Shown: positions 53,246 to 61,868 of the stretch, one piece after another | Layout: every line of letters begins with the position of its first letter | Position numbering within the stretch: the stretch's first letter is position 1 | Origin: Streptomyces pacificus | GTDB taxonomy: Bacteria > Actinomycetota > Actinomycetes > Streptomycetales > Streptomycetaceae | Length of the DNA stretch: 64,000 nt | Direction: 5' to 3' | Assembly (NCBI RefSeq): GCF_011766325.1 | Contig: NZ_BLLG01000016.1 | Location: 62,001 to 126,000 of the forward strand | Made by a program: the position numbers and the translations under genes | The notes under the pieces: model-generated | The model's input: the letters and a program-made list of their open reading frames with translations, nothing else | Databases searched by the model: none | What the model was told of the DNA's origin: nothing

Positions 53246-54925
53246 ATGTCGACGACCGAACAGACCGACAACGGCTCGGCCGGCTCGCCCGGCTCGCCGG
53301 AACTCTCCGGAACCCCCGAACCGGTCGGGCACCCCCCGGGACCCCGGGAGCCCCGGGAGCAGCTCCCCGGGACGACCCGGCCGTCCACGCATCCCCGGGC
53401 GCACCCCCGGGCCGGAGCGGGGGAGCGGGGAGTGCGGGGAGCAGGTCCGCACCCCCCGCCGGAAGACCGCGCCGCGGATGCGGCCGGCACCCCCGCCGCG
53501 GGGTCCGCCGGTGCCCCCGCCGCAGAGGCGGCCAGGCCGCCCGCCCCCACCGCGTGGACCTCCGCCGTGGCGATCACCGGCAACTTCCTCGCCCTGCTCG
53601 ACACCACGATCGTCAACGTCTCACTGCACGACACCGCTGCCCATCTCGGCAGCATCAGCCGGGTGCAGTGGGCGGTGACCACCTACCTCCTCGCCCTGGC
53701 AGCCCTCATGCCGGCCACCGGCTGGCTCGTCACCCGCTTCGGGGTCAAACGCGTCTTCACCGGGGCGGCCAGCCTCTTCCTGCTCGGCTCGGCAGCCTGC
53801 GCGCTCAGCAGCACGCTGCCGGAACTGACGGCCGCCCGCGCCCTGTCGGGAGCCGCCGCCGGAGTGCTCGTCCCCGCGTCGACCATCCTGCTCACCCGTG
53901 GAGTGCCCCGCGAACAACTGGGCCGGGTGCAGGGGCTGAACGGCAGCGTGATGCTCATCAGCCCCCTGCTCGGCCCCACGATCGGGGGCCTGCTCGTCCA
54001 GGCGGGGGGCTGGCGCGCGGTCTACGCGGTGAACATCCCCCTGTGCGCCGCCCTCGTCCTGGTGACCCTGCGCCGGGTGCGGCCGGATCCCCCGCACAGC
54101 CGGCAGGCGAGGCCTTTGGACGTGGTGGGCCTGCTGTCCTCGGCCACCTTCACCGTCTGCACCGTCCTGGCCGTCCGCGCCTTCTCCGGGCTCGGCTGGA
54201 CCGCCTCCGCCGACCTGCTCGTCCCACTGCTCCTCGCCGTGCTGAGCGGTGCGGTGTTCGTGATCCGGGAACTGCGCGCCGCCTTCCCCCTGCTCGACGT
54301 GCGCCTGTTCGGACACCATGTCTACCGGACGGCTGCGATCAACATCTTCTGCCTCGGCTTCGTGCTGTACTCGCCGATGATGCTCATCCCGCTGTACTTC
54401 CAGTCGGCGCGCGGCGAGTCGCCCGTCACGACCGGCCTCCTCATGTCCGCGGGAGGCATCGGAGTGGTCGCCGCGTCCTGGCTGTGCCGCGTTCTGATGA
54501 AGCGCGTGGGAGGAGGCGCCACCGTCGTCATCGGCGTCGGGCTCACCATGCTCGCCACCGTGCCGCTCACCGGCCTGTCCGCGACCACGCCCTACCCCCT
54601 GCTCTGCGTGAGCCTCGCGGTCCGGGGCCTGGGCACCGGCCTGACCATCGTGCCCGCCATGACCAGGGCCTACCAGTCGATCCGCGCCGAGTCCATCCCG
54701 GACGCCTCCGCACAGCTCAACCTCATCCAGCGCATCGGCGGCTCCGTCGCCCTGGCCGTGGTGACGGTGCTGCTGGACCGGGCCGCACACCGATACCACG
54801 GACTGACCCCGGACGCCTTCGCCTCCTCCTTCGGCTGGCTGCTCGTCATCTACGGCTTCACCCTCGTGCCCGCGCTGGCCCTGCTCGTCGCCGACCGCCG
54901 GGAAGCCCGACACGCCCCGGGGTGA
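53246..54925 (+). CDS. MFS exporter (DHA2) with long polar N-terminal extension
   Basis: 559 residues. About 100 Pro/Gly/Ala/Glu-rich residues precede the first helix (TAWTSAVAITGNFLALLD). DHA2 motifs follow: DTTIVNVSLHDTA, PATGWLVTRFGVKRVF and GPTIGGLLVQAGGWRAVY. ATG 53246 has GAAGGA upstream; internal starts nearer the first helix are not obvious. It sits 38 bases after the last biosynthetic gene and is the likely product exporter. Its last codons form the left arm of a 23-bp inverted repeat. Confidence 0.88.
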   Translation: MSTTEQTDNGSAGSPGSPELSGTPEPVGHPPGPREPREQLPGTTRPSTHPRAHPRAGAGERGVRGAGPHPPPEDRAADAAGTPAAGSAGAPAAEAARPPAPTAWTSAVAITGNFLALLDTTIVNVSLHDTAAHLGSISRVQWAVTTYLLALAALMPATGWLVTRFGVKRVFTGAASLFLLGSAACALSSTLPELTAARALSGAAAGVLVPASTILLTRGVPREQLGRVQGLNGSVMLISPLLGPTIGGLLVQAGGWRAVYAVNIPLCAALVLVTLRRVRPDPPHSRQARPLDVVGLLSSATFTVCTVLAVRAFSGLGWTASADLLVPLLLAVLSGAVFVIRELRAAFPLLDVRLFGHHVYRTAAINIFCLGFVLYSPMMLIPLYFQSARGESPVTTGLLMSAGGIGVVAASWLCRVLMKRVGGGATVVIGVGLTMLATVPLTGLSATTPYPLLCVSLAVRGLGTGLTIVPAMTRAYQSIRAESIPDASAQLNLIQRIGGSVALAVVTVLLDRAAHRYHGLTPDAFASSFGWLLVIYGFTLVPALALLVADRREARHAPG

Positions 54926-54998
54926 CGCAGGCTGCGACCGCATACCCGCGCGTGCCGAGGGCGCAGGCCGGGACACCCCGGGGCGTGTCGGGCTTCCC
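54900..54998. repeat. 23-bp perfect inverted repeat around the MFS stop codon
   Basis: The left arm (54900-54922, beginning GGGAAGCCCGACACG) lies inside the last codons and ends just before the TGA; the right arm (54976-54998) is its exact complement. The loop is 53 bases. It can act as a terminator or mRNA-stabilising structure, but the arm length and loop size are unusual. Confidence 0.85.
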
Positions 54999-55163
54999 CG
55001 AGCCGACGTCGTACAGCCGCGCCCGGGCGGTACGCACAAGTGCCGCAGCTCCGGGGTGACTCCAGGCGTGATCCGGCACCGGTCCGCAGCCGTCGCGTCT
55101 GGGGCCCGGTGCACGCGTCAGATGCCGGCTCCCTCTCGGCGCGGCCTGGGCACGGGGCGGGAG

Positions 55164-55198
55164 CGGAGCCCCCCGCCCGAAGCGGGCGGGGGGCTCCG
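55164..55198. terminator. 16-bp perfect hairpin, bidirectional terminator
   Basis: CGGAGCCCCCCGCCCG (55164-55179) and its complement (55183-55198) around a 3-base loop, between the convergent MFS gene and the 324-residue unknown gene. Confidence 0.85.
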
Positions 55199-55236
55199 CG
55201 GTGGTTGGGCGGCCCCGGGAGGGCGGTCCGCCGGGT

Positions 55237-56211
55237 TCAGTGCCGGAGCCAGGTGAACGTCCGCTTGCCCCCGCTGCCCTCGGCTGCCAGGTTGACCACA
55301 CCGCTCTCGACGGTCAGGCCGTCGACGATGATCTCCGGCGGGAAGACGAGGTTCACGTAGCTGAAGGCCAGCTTGCCGTCCAGCGCGTCGAGTTCGGACG
55401 TGATGTCCTTGCTCTTGATGCTGACCGGGTTGCCCTTGGCGTCGTACAGCGATGTGTTGTCCCGGAGGTTCACGACCACCCGCACGGTCTTGCCGAGATA
55501 GGATTCGCCCTTGTCGCGAACGCTTGCGGCGATCTGCCCCGGGATCTGGCCCAGTTCGCGGTCCGTCACCCGCACATGGTCGCCGACGTGGGTGGAGAGT
55601 TCGTAGAAGGTGGCTGCCTCCTTGTGGGTGCGAATAGTCGCCTCCGCGATGTCCTGCTTTCCGAGTTGCCGCTGCGCCTTCTCGCTCTCCCGCGCTATGA
55701 CGTCCTTGACCTCCTCCCGGCCGGCCTTGCGAGTGCGCTTGATCATGTCCATGGTGGTGTGCTGCCGCGAGGCGTAGTCGGGCTTCTTGGCGCTGGCGTC
55801 GTACGGCCAGGGCACCAGGTCGCTGTGCCGTATCTCCCAGAGCCGCTTCGCGTCGGTGTACTCCAGCGTGTAGTGAAGTCCCTTCACGGCGAAGTCCGAG
55901 ACGAGTGGCCCGCCCGGCATCGCCGATCTGGCCAGCTCCATGGGTTGGGCCCGGGTGGCCCCGGCCACCTTGCCTATCTCACGCGATGCCAGGTAGGTGT
56001 CCTCCGCTGAGACTTCGGGGTCGGCAAGTGCCTCCAGATAGGCGTCGCAGGCTGCTTCCACCGCCTTCTTCAACGCCGTGGTCGCCGACGCGCCGAAGTC
56101 CCGCAGTCCATTCGCGAAAGGGTTCCGGCCGGTCTTCAACTTCGGGATGTCGACCGTCCAGCCTCCCGGCCACTTGGCCCCGCCGAAGTCCTTCTCGTCG
56201 AACCATGACAT
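55237..56211 (-). CDS. Unknown protein (324 residues)
   Basis: I do not recognise this family. It starts MSWFDEKDFGGAKWPGGWTV; the open frame extends 121 residues further upstream but without protein character. There is no signal peptide or membrane helix. The middle is helical and charged (MDMIKRTRKAGREEVKDVI, ESEKAQRQLGKQDIAEATI), and the C-terminal 120 residues look beta-rich (TVRVVVNLRDNTSLYD, GKLAFSYVNLVFPPEIIVDG). It is divergent from the pore-forming-toxin-like gene across a 621-bp gap, so it may be related to it, but this is only positional. Confidence 0.7.
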   Translation of the reverse strand: MSWFDEKDFGGAKWPGGWTVDIPKLKTGRNPFANGLRDFGASATTALKKAVEAACDAYLEALADPEVSAEDTYLASREIGKVAGATRAQPMELARSAMPGGPLVSDFAVKGLHYTLEYTDAKRLWEIRHSDLVPWPYDASAKKPDYASRQHTTMDMIKRTRKAGREEVKDVIARESEKAQRQLGKQDIAEATIRTHKEAATFYELSTHVGDHVRVTDRELGQIPGQIAASVRDKGESYLGKTVRVVVNLRDNTSLYDAKGNPVSIKSKDITSELDALDGKLAFSYVNLVFPPEIIVDGLTVESGVVNLAAEGSGGKRTFTWLRH

Positions 56212-56832
56212 GAGTACCGTCTCCTCGTTCCGGTGACTGCGGCGGCTCTCCGTCCGTCGCAGTGAATTCAGGGGGGGCGTCCGAAGCACGTCCCACTCGC
56301 GCCCATCGCCCAAGCGGGGCCCGCCTGGAGCACGTCGGTTCCCGGGATTTCCCCGTTCGCCGAACGCCCTCGCCGCTGTCACCAAAGGCAACATCAGCGC
56401 CCTGACGTCGGTCAAGGCGCATCGATGGTTTCTCGGGAGGGTGTCTGATTTCCGTAGCGCCTGGTGTCCGAATAACCCGGGTCCGGTTTGACCTGGCTGT
56501 TCCTGGAAATCCGATGGGGTTTCCCTCTGGTCATGGACGGTGAATGAGTGCGTCGCGGGGGTGGCCGTCACCATCCAACGGATGTCGGGTGGTTCGGTTC
56601 AGCAGCATGGGTGAGGCTGCAAACTACCGTTTGGTAATCTCAGATCTTGCTCAATTCTTCCGTTCTGGCTGGTCGCGATCGGGTCGTGTGCCTGTATCTT
56701 TCCGAGCACCTTCAACGGCTCGTTGGACCTGCCAAATATGTTCAGCGGGAACGCTGTTGGTAACTGACCGGGGTCGAGTGCGGCGGTTCTCCGTGGCCGC
56801 GCGTGCTCGAGCCGACATCATCGGGAGGAACT
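56212..56832. other. 621-bp divergent intergenic region
   Basis: Lower GC than the surroundings, with an AT-richer part at 56600-56720 containing ACCGTTTGGT-type symmetry. It should hold promoters for both divergent genes. No gene is supported. Confidence 0.45.
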
Positions 56833-57744
56833 GTGCTGAAGGCTTCGAGGAAAGTCAGCTGTGCGCTGGTGGGGGGAGCGTCCTTGGCGCTGGTCGCGGC
56901 GACGCCCGCGTCCGCGGCGACGGCCATCCCGGATCTGGACGCCGCGCTGCTGGCGCAGTACAGGCACGTCGACAGGAGTGTCGTCGGCGTCATACCCGCA
57001 CTGTCGGCGAGCGGGACGCAGGTCACCGGGGTCGGCACGCCGGACGTTTCGGATGTCAGCCTGCTCTTCGTGGGCACGGCGTCGATGGACAACCGCACGT
57101 CCCTGCAGCAGAAGCTCACGAGCCAGCCGCTGTCGAAGGCCAAGACCACCGCCACCACCGTCACGGTCACCAACGGCTTCTCAAGTGCCAACAAGGTGTC
57201 CGCTACATTCAAGCTCTCGGATGCGGTCAGTGTCGGGTCGGAGACCGTGAACACGGTGTCCTACTCGACGGCCACGGCGCAGACCGCGTCGGAAACCGAC
57301 ACGTACACCCTCCCCTCCCAGAACGTCGACGTCCCGCCGATGACGCGGGCCTGCGTCTACGGGGACCTCGTGGGCAAGGTGGCCACCGGAAAGCTCTCCC
57401 TGACCACGAAGCTGAGCGGGAAGGTGATAGCGATGAGGATCGGCGCCATGCACATGGTGTTCTCGGACATGTACCCGACGCTCGTCAAGGCCCAGTCGAA
57501 GAGCGGCGCTCCCGCGCTCCCTTCCGGGTTCTCGCTGAACAGCTCGACCAGGAGCCTGGACTTCAAGGGCGCCGCCACCTATTCGACGACCTACGGCACC
57601 CATTTCAACGCGGTCCTCGCCTATACCTCACTCGACAAGCCGTGCCCGGCGACGCCTCCCACCGGGGGCCCCGCCGACGCATCGGCGGATTCGGTGACGG
57701 TGGTCAAGCGCTTCACCGTCCCCCTGGCCGGCAACGTCGGCTGA
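56833..57744 (+). CDS. ETX/MTX2-like (aerolysin-type) pore-forming protein, secreted
   Basis: 303 residues. The signal peptide (KASRKVSCALVGGASLALVAATPASA) ends near residue 30. The central Ser/Thr-rich beta region includes MDNRTSLQQKLTSQ, TTVTVTNGFSS, VNTVSYSTATAQTASE and TYTLPSQNVDVPP. These closely follow the ETX/MTX2 pattern of alternating Thr/Ser strands, a membrane hairpin and the YxxPSQxxxVPP signature. Such proteins oligomerise and form beta-barrel pores in eukaryotic membranes. Targets and activity here are unknown. GTG 56833 has GGAGGA close upstream; an earlier GTG at 56803 is possible. Low GC bias at some positions hints at acquired DNA. Confidence 0.75.
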   Translation: MLKASRKVSCALVGGASLALVAATPASAATAIPDLDAALLAQYRHVDRSVVGVIPALSASGTQVTGVGTPDVSDVSLLFVGTASMDNRTSLQQKLTSQPLSKAKTTATTVTVTNGFSSANKVSATFKLSDAVSVGSETVNTVSYSTATAQTASETDTYTLPSQNVDVPPMTRACVYGDLVGKVATGKLSLTTKLSGKVIAMRIGAMHMVFSDMYPTLVKAQSKSGAPALPSGFSLNSSTRSLDFKGAATYSTTYGTHFNAVLAYTSLDKPCPATPPTGGPADASADSVTVVKRFTVPLAGNVG

Positions 57745-57930
57745 CGGCCGGGACCGGCCCGGGTGGCGCTTCCGGTTCCGCCCGGGCCGGCGGTGTCTCC
57801 GCGGCTCCCTACCCACACCCGGGCACCCGGTCGCGGGCGCCGAAGGCGGGATGAGGTCGCGACAGCACGTGAAGCGCCGGGGGCTTCGTCCCGGAAGCTC
57901 CCGGCGCGGCGGTCCGCTACGCGGTCCCGC

Positions 57931-58239
57931 TCACACGGTGCCGGCGATCCAGCCGACGGTCTCGGTGGTGTGCGTCCCGTCGGCGGTGACCTTGCCGTGG
58001 GCGTGGAGTTCGTTGATCCGGATCTTGAAGCCGACGGTGGTGACGTCGGCGATGCGCAGTCCGGGGCTGTCGGGGCCGTTGAAGGTCTGGACGAACGGGA
58101 CGACCACCACCGAGGACCCGTCCGGGAACGCCGCGGGGAAGGTGACCTGCGTGAAGGAGGACGTGTCCCCACCCACGGTGGCGACGGGGTTCGAGGAACT
58201 CAGCTGGAGTTTGCCGGTCTGGAACATGCTCACGGGCAT
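57931..58239 (-). CDS. Small H-type-lectin-like protein
   Basis: 102 residues, no signal peptide. The sequence VTFPAAFPDGSSVVVVPFVQ, VTTVGFKIRINEL and the ending ETVGWIAGTV follow the H-type lectin pattern (short beta-barrel, final W-x-A strand). H-type lectins bind GalNAc or related sugars as trimers or hexamers. It converges with the pore-forming protein gene and lies before the endo H gene, so a shared theme of glycan recognition is possible. The start at 58239 is the first ATG giving the domain. Confidence 0.6.
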   Translation of the reverse strand: MPVSMFQTGKLQLSSSNPVATVGGDTSSFTQVTFPAAFPDGSSVVVVPFVQTFNGPDSPGLRIADVTTVGFKIRINELHAHGKVTADGTHTTETVGWIAGTV

Positions 58240-58876
58240 CCGCCTCTCGACGACCGGCAGCGGCAGGACCGTCTACCGGTCTCGTCGCTCCCGGTGGTTC
58301 GGTCGCTTCTCGTGAACCGACCAGCCGGGAACTACCCATGAAAATACCTGTTTACCGGGTAATTCACCTCTTCGGCGGTTCTCTCCATCAACGGCCTGCT
58401 CGGGTCCGTCGGCATGCTGTAACGGCAGACCGGGCATCGGATGGGCGCCCCTCGCAGGTCCGGAGCGCCGGTCACGGCGACCCCCGGCCGGACCACGGCC
58501 CGTCAACCCGTCGCGGGGTGCTCGGCCTTGTCGCCGCACCGGCCCGGCTGGCCGTCGCGGCGGGGGCGATTCCGGCCGGGGACCGGATCGGCGGTTGCGG
58601 ATCGCGGGCCGAGTCCGGCATCGACGATCCGCCGCCAGGGCCGGGGGAGCCGTCGTCCGGTCTTCGACGGGCTGGACGCCCACCGGCCGGGGGATCTTCC
58701 TTCTCGCCGAGGGGCAAGGGCCTGCCTGCTGCCCCTTCGCGAGGCAGCAGGCAGGCGTGTGAACTCCGTTCAGAGGGCGCTCGGACATCGTTGTCAAAGC
58801 GCCTGTGCGGGCGCGGGGCTAGGGGACGGGGCGGGCCGGCCGGGGAACGGGACCCGTGCCGGGACGCACGGGCGGC
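58240..58876. other. 637-bp intergenic region
   Basis: Holds the terminator at 58720-58756. No gene is supported; open frames are Arg/Pro-rich. Confidence 0.45.
58720..58756. terminator. 14-bp perfect hairpin terminator of the endo H gene
   Basis: GCCTGCCTGCTGCC (58720-58733) pairs with 58743-58756 around a 9-base loop, 120 bases downstream of the endo H stop on the minus strand. Confidence 0.75.
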
Positions 58877-59785
58877 CTACGGCGTGTAGACGGCGTCACT
58901 GCCGTACAGCTCCCTGGTGAAGGCGGAGATGTCGGCGCTGCGATCGGCGCCGTCGAGGTCGTACGTGAGATAGACGCCGTAGCCCTCGGTGACGGTGCGG
59001 CGGGCGAGGTAGGCGGATGTGCTCGGCGAGGTGCGGCCGATCCAGACGGCCGCCGGCGACAACCGAGACTTGGGCAGCGCGACGCGGGGGACCCCCCAGG
59101 TGCCGTAGTACGGATTCGTGACGTAGTCGAACGCGGAGGAGATGTCGACGCCGTCGTGGGACAGGCGCGAGGCTGCCGGACCGATGTTGTAGAGGCTGAT
59201 GATCTTGTCCGGCATGTTCGCCCGCAGTGCCTTCACCAGGTGCACGAACGAACTGTCGTTGGGCTGGGCCGTGCCGTTGCGGCCGTACTCGGCGTACTCG
59301 TCGTCGAAGTCGATACCGTCGAGGCCGTACTGGGCCACGGCGTCCGACATCTCCTTCGCGAACGCCGACGCCGCCTGCTGGGAGGTGAAGTTGGCGAACC
59401 CTGCGCCCTGGTGGTTGCCGAGCACCGAGAGCACGACCTTGATGCCCTGCTGCTGGAGCGGCCGTATCTCCGTGGCCGCGTTGTCGAGGACGCGCTGCAC
59501 ATTCTCGTTGAAGTGCAGGTACGCCGACTTCGTGCTCGTGTCGTAGTTGATGTTCGCCGCGAAGATCACGGCGACGTCGAAGGCGTTGCCGCCGCCGTCG
59601 GCGAGCGTGTACTTGCCGACGTTCAGGAGGCTGTTGCTGTTCACCTCGACGTAGACCACCGAGGTCGGCCCCTGTGTGGCGGGAGCGGTCTCCGCCGCCG
59701 CTCCGGTCGTACCGAGGGTGAGGGCTGTGACGGCCGAGAGGGCGAGCGCGGCTGTCCGTACTCTGTTCCGTACCTGATCGAACAT
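58877..59785 (-). CDS. Secreted endo-beta-N-acetylglucosaminidase, endo H type (GH18)
   Basis: 302 residues. Signal peptide (VRNRVRTAALALSAVTALTLG) with a cut near AAAE. The GH18 catalytic motif LDGIDFDDEYAEYG has the acid Glu and supporting Asp residues; NPYYGTWGVP and VTEGYGVYLTYDLDG match the Streptomyces plicatus endo H from memory. It should cleave the chitobiose core of high-mannose N-glycans. ATG 59785 has GGGAG upstream; ATG 59803 is an alternative without such a site. Confidence 0.92.
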   Translation of the reverse strand: MFDQVRNRVRTAALALSAVTALTLGTTGAAAETAPATQGPTSVVYVEVNSNSLLNVGKYTLADGGGNAFDVAVIFAANINYDTSTKSAYLHFNENVQRVLDNAATEIRPLQQQGIKVVLSVLGNHQGAGFANFTSQQAASAFAKEMSDAVAQYGLDGIDFDDEYAEYGRNGTAQPNDSSFVHLVKALRANMPDKIISLYNIGPAASRLSHDGVDISSAFDYVTNPYYGTWGVPRVALPKSRLSPAAVWIGRTSPSTSAYLARRTVTEGYGVYLTYDLDGADRSADISAFTRELYGSDAVYTP

Positions 59786-60647
59786 CGTGGGCTGGTCTCC
59801 CATCGCATGTCTGGCACCGGGGTCGTGCGGAAGCGCCGAACGGGCTCGTTCGAAACTCCGTTGCCGAACCCGGGTACCGGGAATCGTGCGTGAACTCTTC
59901 ACCACTTCCCCATACGCACCGCTGCAACCTCCTTGAGGCCCTTCTCGGCGAAAGGTCACCACGATGTTCCGGCCAGGAGGAGTGCAGCGCGGTCGATGCA
60001 CCGATCCTGCTGGGGCTGATCGTGGCGTATCGCAGAGCCCGCCGTCCCCGCCGTACCAGCGCCGGCCGCTCGACGGGGGCTCGCCTGCCTCCTGCGATGC
60101 GCCATGCGTGGGCGGTGGCCCGCCCCACCGCGCCGACCAGCAACTCGGCGCTGGCCGGCGGGCGGCTGGAGGTGCAGCGGGTCGGTGGGCAGACTGCCGC
60201 CCGTGAAGTACGCCTCTTCGACCGGAAGTTCGGCCGTGGTGACGCTCTCCCGGCCGACGGTCGTCTCGGAGCCGCCGCCGGAGCGGGCTGCCCGCAGCTC
60301 GGTCAGCGGACGCCGGCCGTCCACTCGCTGTCGCTGAAGACCGGCAGCCGCAGCGTCATCGCCGAGGTCCGGTCCGTCCGGTTCCAGGGAATTCTCTTCG
60401 AAGAGGCTGCGGGTCGGGCCTGCGTTCGCCGGGACGATACCGAGTCGGGCGCCGCCCCTTCATGTGGAAGCAGCAGGGGATCACCCCATCACGGTAGCGG
60501 GGTGCAGCCATCGCCCGGGGGTTCTTGGCCGGGCGTCGCCCGCTGTATGGGACGCGTGGGAGTGTGGGAAGCGGTATTGGACCGGCGTTGTCCGGTGCCC
60601 GGGATCGAGCCCGGGAGAGGCCGAACGGGAGCAGCTAGGGTGGCCGT
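59786..60647. other. 862-bp region with a possible decayed gene
   Basis: On the minus strand, 59956-60420 reads like protein in pieces that change frame: RLPVFSDSEWTAGVR, then TTAELPVEEAYFTGGSLPTD, then ELLVGAVGRATAHAWRIAGG and ALRYATISPSRIGAS. No single frame covers them, and no family is recognised. This may be a frameshifted remnant, or chance. The left end should hold the endo H promoter. Confidence 0.35.
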
Positions 60648-61838
60648 ATGGATCTTGCGGACGATTTGATGACCCGCCCATACGATGTCTACGGTCGGCT
60701 GCGGACCACTTCCCCGGTGCACCGCATCACGGGAACGGATGGGCAACCTGCCTGGCTCGTCACCCGGTTCGACGATGTTCGCGCCGCCCTTGCCGATCCG
60801 CGCCTGTCGCTGGACAAGACGCATGCGCGCGAGGGCAACTACCGAGGGCTGTCACTGCCTCCGGCCCTGGACGCCAACCTCCTGAACATGGATCCGCCCG
60901 ACCACACCCGTCTGCGTCGTCTTGTCGGACGGGCTTTCACCCAGCGGCGGGTCGAGCAGCTGCGCGCACCGATTCGCGCCACCGCCGACCGGCTCCTGGA
61001 CGCTCTGGGGGAGCAGGGCACCACAGACCTGATCACGTCCTACGCGGCCCCCCTGCCGATCACGGTGATCTGCGATCTTCTCGGTGTCCCGGACAGCCAC
61101 CGGCGGGACTTCCGCGCCTGGACGACAGCGCTGATCGCCCCGGAGCCGGGCCGTCCTCAGGCCGCCAAGGAGGCCATCGTGGCCATGCTGGGCTTCTTCA
61201 AGGAGCTCATGGCCCACAAGCGGCGCGAGCCGGCCGAGGACCTCCTGTCCGACTTGATCGCCGTGCGGGACACGGAGGGCGACCGGCTCACCGAGGACGA
61301 GTTGATGTCCCTGGCCTTCCTCGTTCTCTTCGCCGGTTACGAGAACACCGTCCAGTTGATCGGCAACGCGATACAGACCCTGCTGCAGCATCCCGACGAG
61401 ATGGGCCTACTGCGGCAGGACCCGTCCCGGATACACGCCTCCGTGGAGGAGTTCGCCCGCTACGAGGGGCCGGCCCTGCTCGCCATCCGACGCTTCCCCA
61501 CCCAGGATGTGACGATCGGCGGCGTCCAGATTCCTGAGGGCGAGACGGTCCTGCTGTCCCTGTCCGCCGCCAACCGAGACCCGGACCGCTTCCCGGACCC
61601 GGACCGCCTGGACCTCGGCCGCGATGCCGCCGGACACCTGGCGCTCGGCCACGGCATCCACTACTGCCTGGGTGCGCCCCTGGCACGAGCCGAGACCGAG
61701 ATCGCCCTCGCAGCGCTCCTGGAGCGGTTCGAGGAACTCGAACTCACCGAGAAGGAAGCGCGGTGGCGGCCCTCGCTGCGCGCCCGTGGACTCCTCGATC
61801 TGCCGGTGCGCTACCGGGCCACCAGGCCCTCGTCCTGA
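60648..61838 (+). CDS. Cytochrome P450, second
   Basis: 396 residues. The haem loop is LGHGIHYCLGAPLAR and the K-helix ExxR is in VEEFARYEGPAL. The I-helix reads FAGYENTVQL, with Asn where most bacterial P450s have the first Thr of AGHETT, which may change proton delivery. No redox partner is adjacent. An ISL3-type element begins only about 30 bases after the stop. The substrate is unknown. Confidence 0.92.
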   Translation: MDLADDLMTRPYDVYGRLRTTSPVHRITGTDGQPAWLVTRFDDVRAALADPRLSLDKTHAREGNYRGLSLPPALDANLLNMDPPDHTRLRRLVGRAFTQRRVEQLRAPIRATADRLLDALGEQGTTDLITSYAAPLPITVICDLLGVPDSHRRDFRAWTTALIAPEPGRPQAAKEAIVAMLGFFKELMAHKRREPAEDLLSDLIAVRDTEGDRLTEDELMSLAFLVLFAGYENTVQLIGNAIQTLLQHPDEMGLLRQDPSRIHASVEEFARYEGPALLAIRRFPTQDVTIGGVQIPEGETVLLSLSAANRDPDRFPDPDRLDLGRDAAGHLALGHGIHYCLGAPLARAETEIALAALLERFEELELTEKEARWRPSLRARGLLDLPVRYRATRPSS

Positions 61839-61868
61839 CGGGACACCCGGCGAAAACGGGCTCTCCTG

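Noticed and set aside
57621..58172. 183-residue minus-strand frame overlapping the pore-forming and lectin-like genes
   Set aside because: It conflicts with two better-supported genes and reads as Pro/Arg/Ser-rich low-complexity sequence.
60585..60630. tRNA-like T-arm hairpin (CCCGGGATCGAGCCCGGG)
   Set aside because: The loop does not match TTCGA and no acceptor or anticodon arm can be drawn around it.
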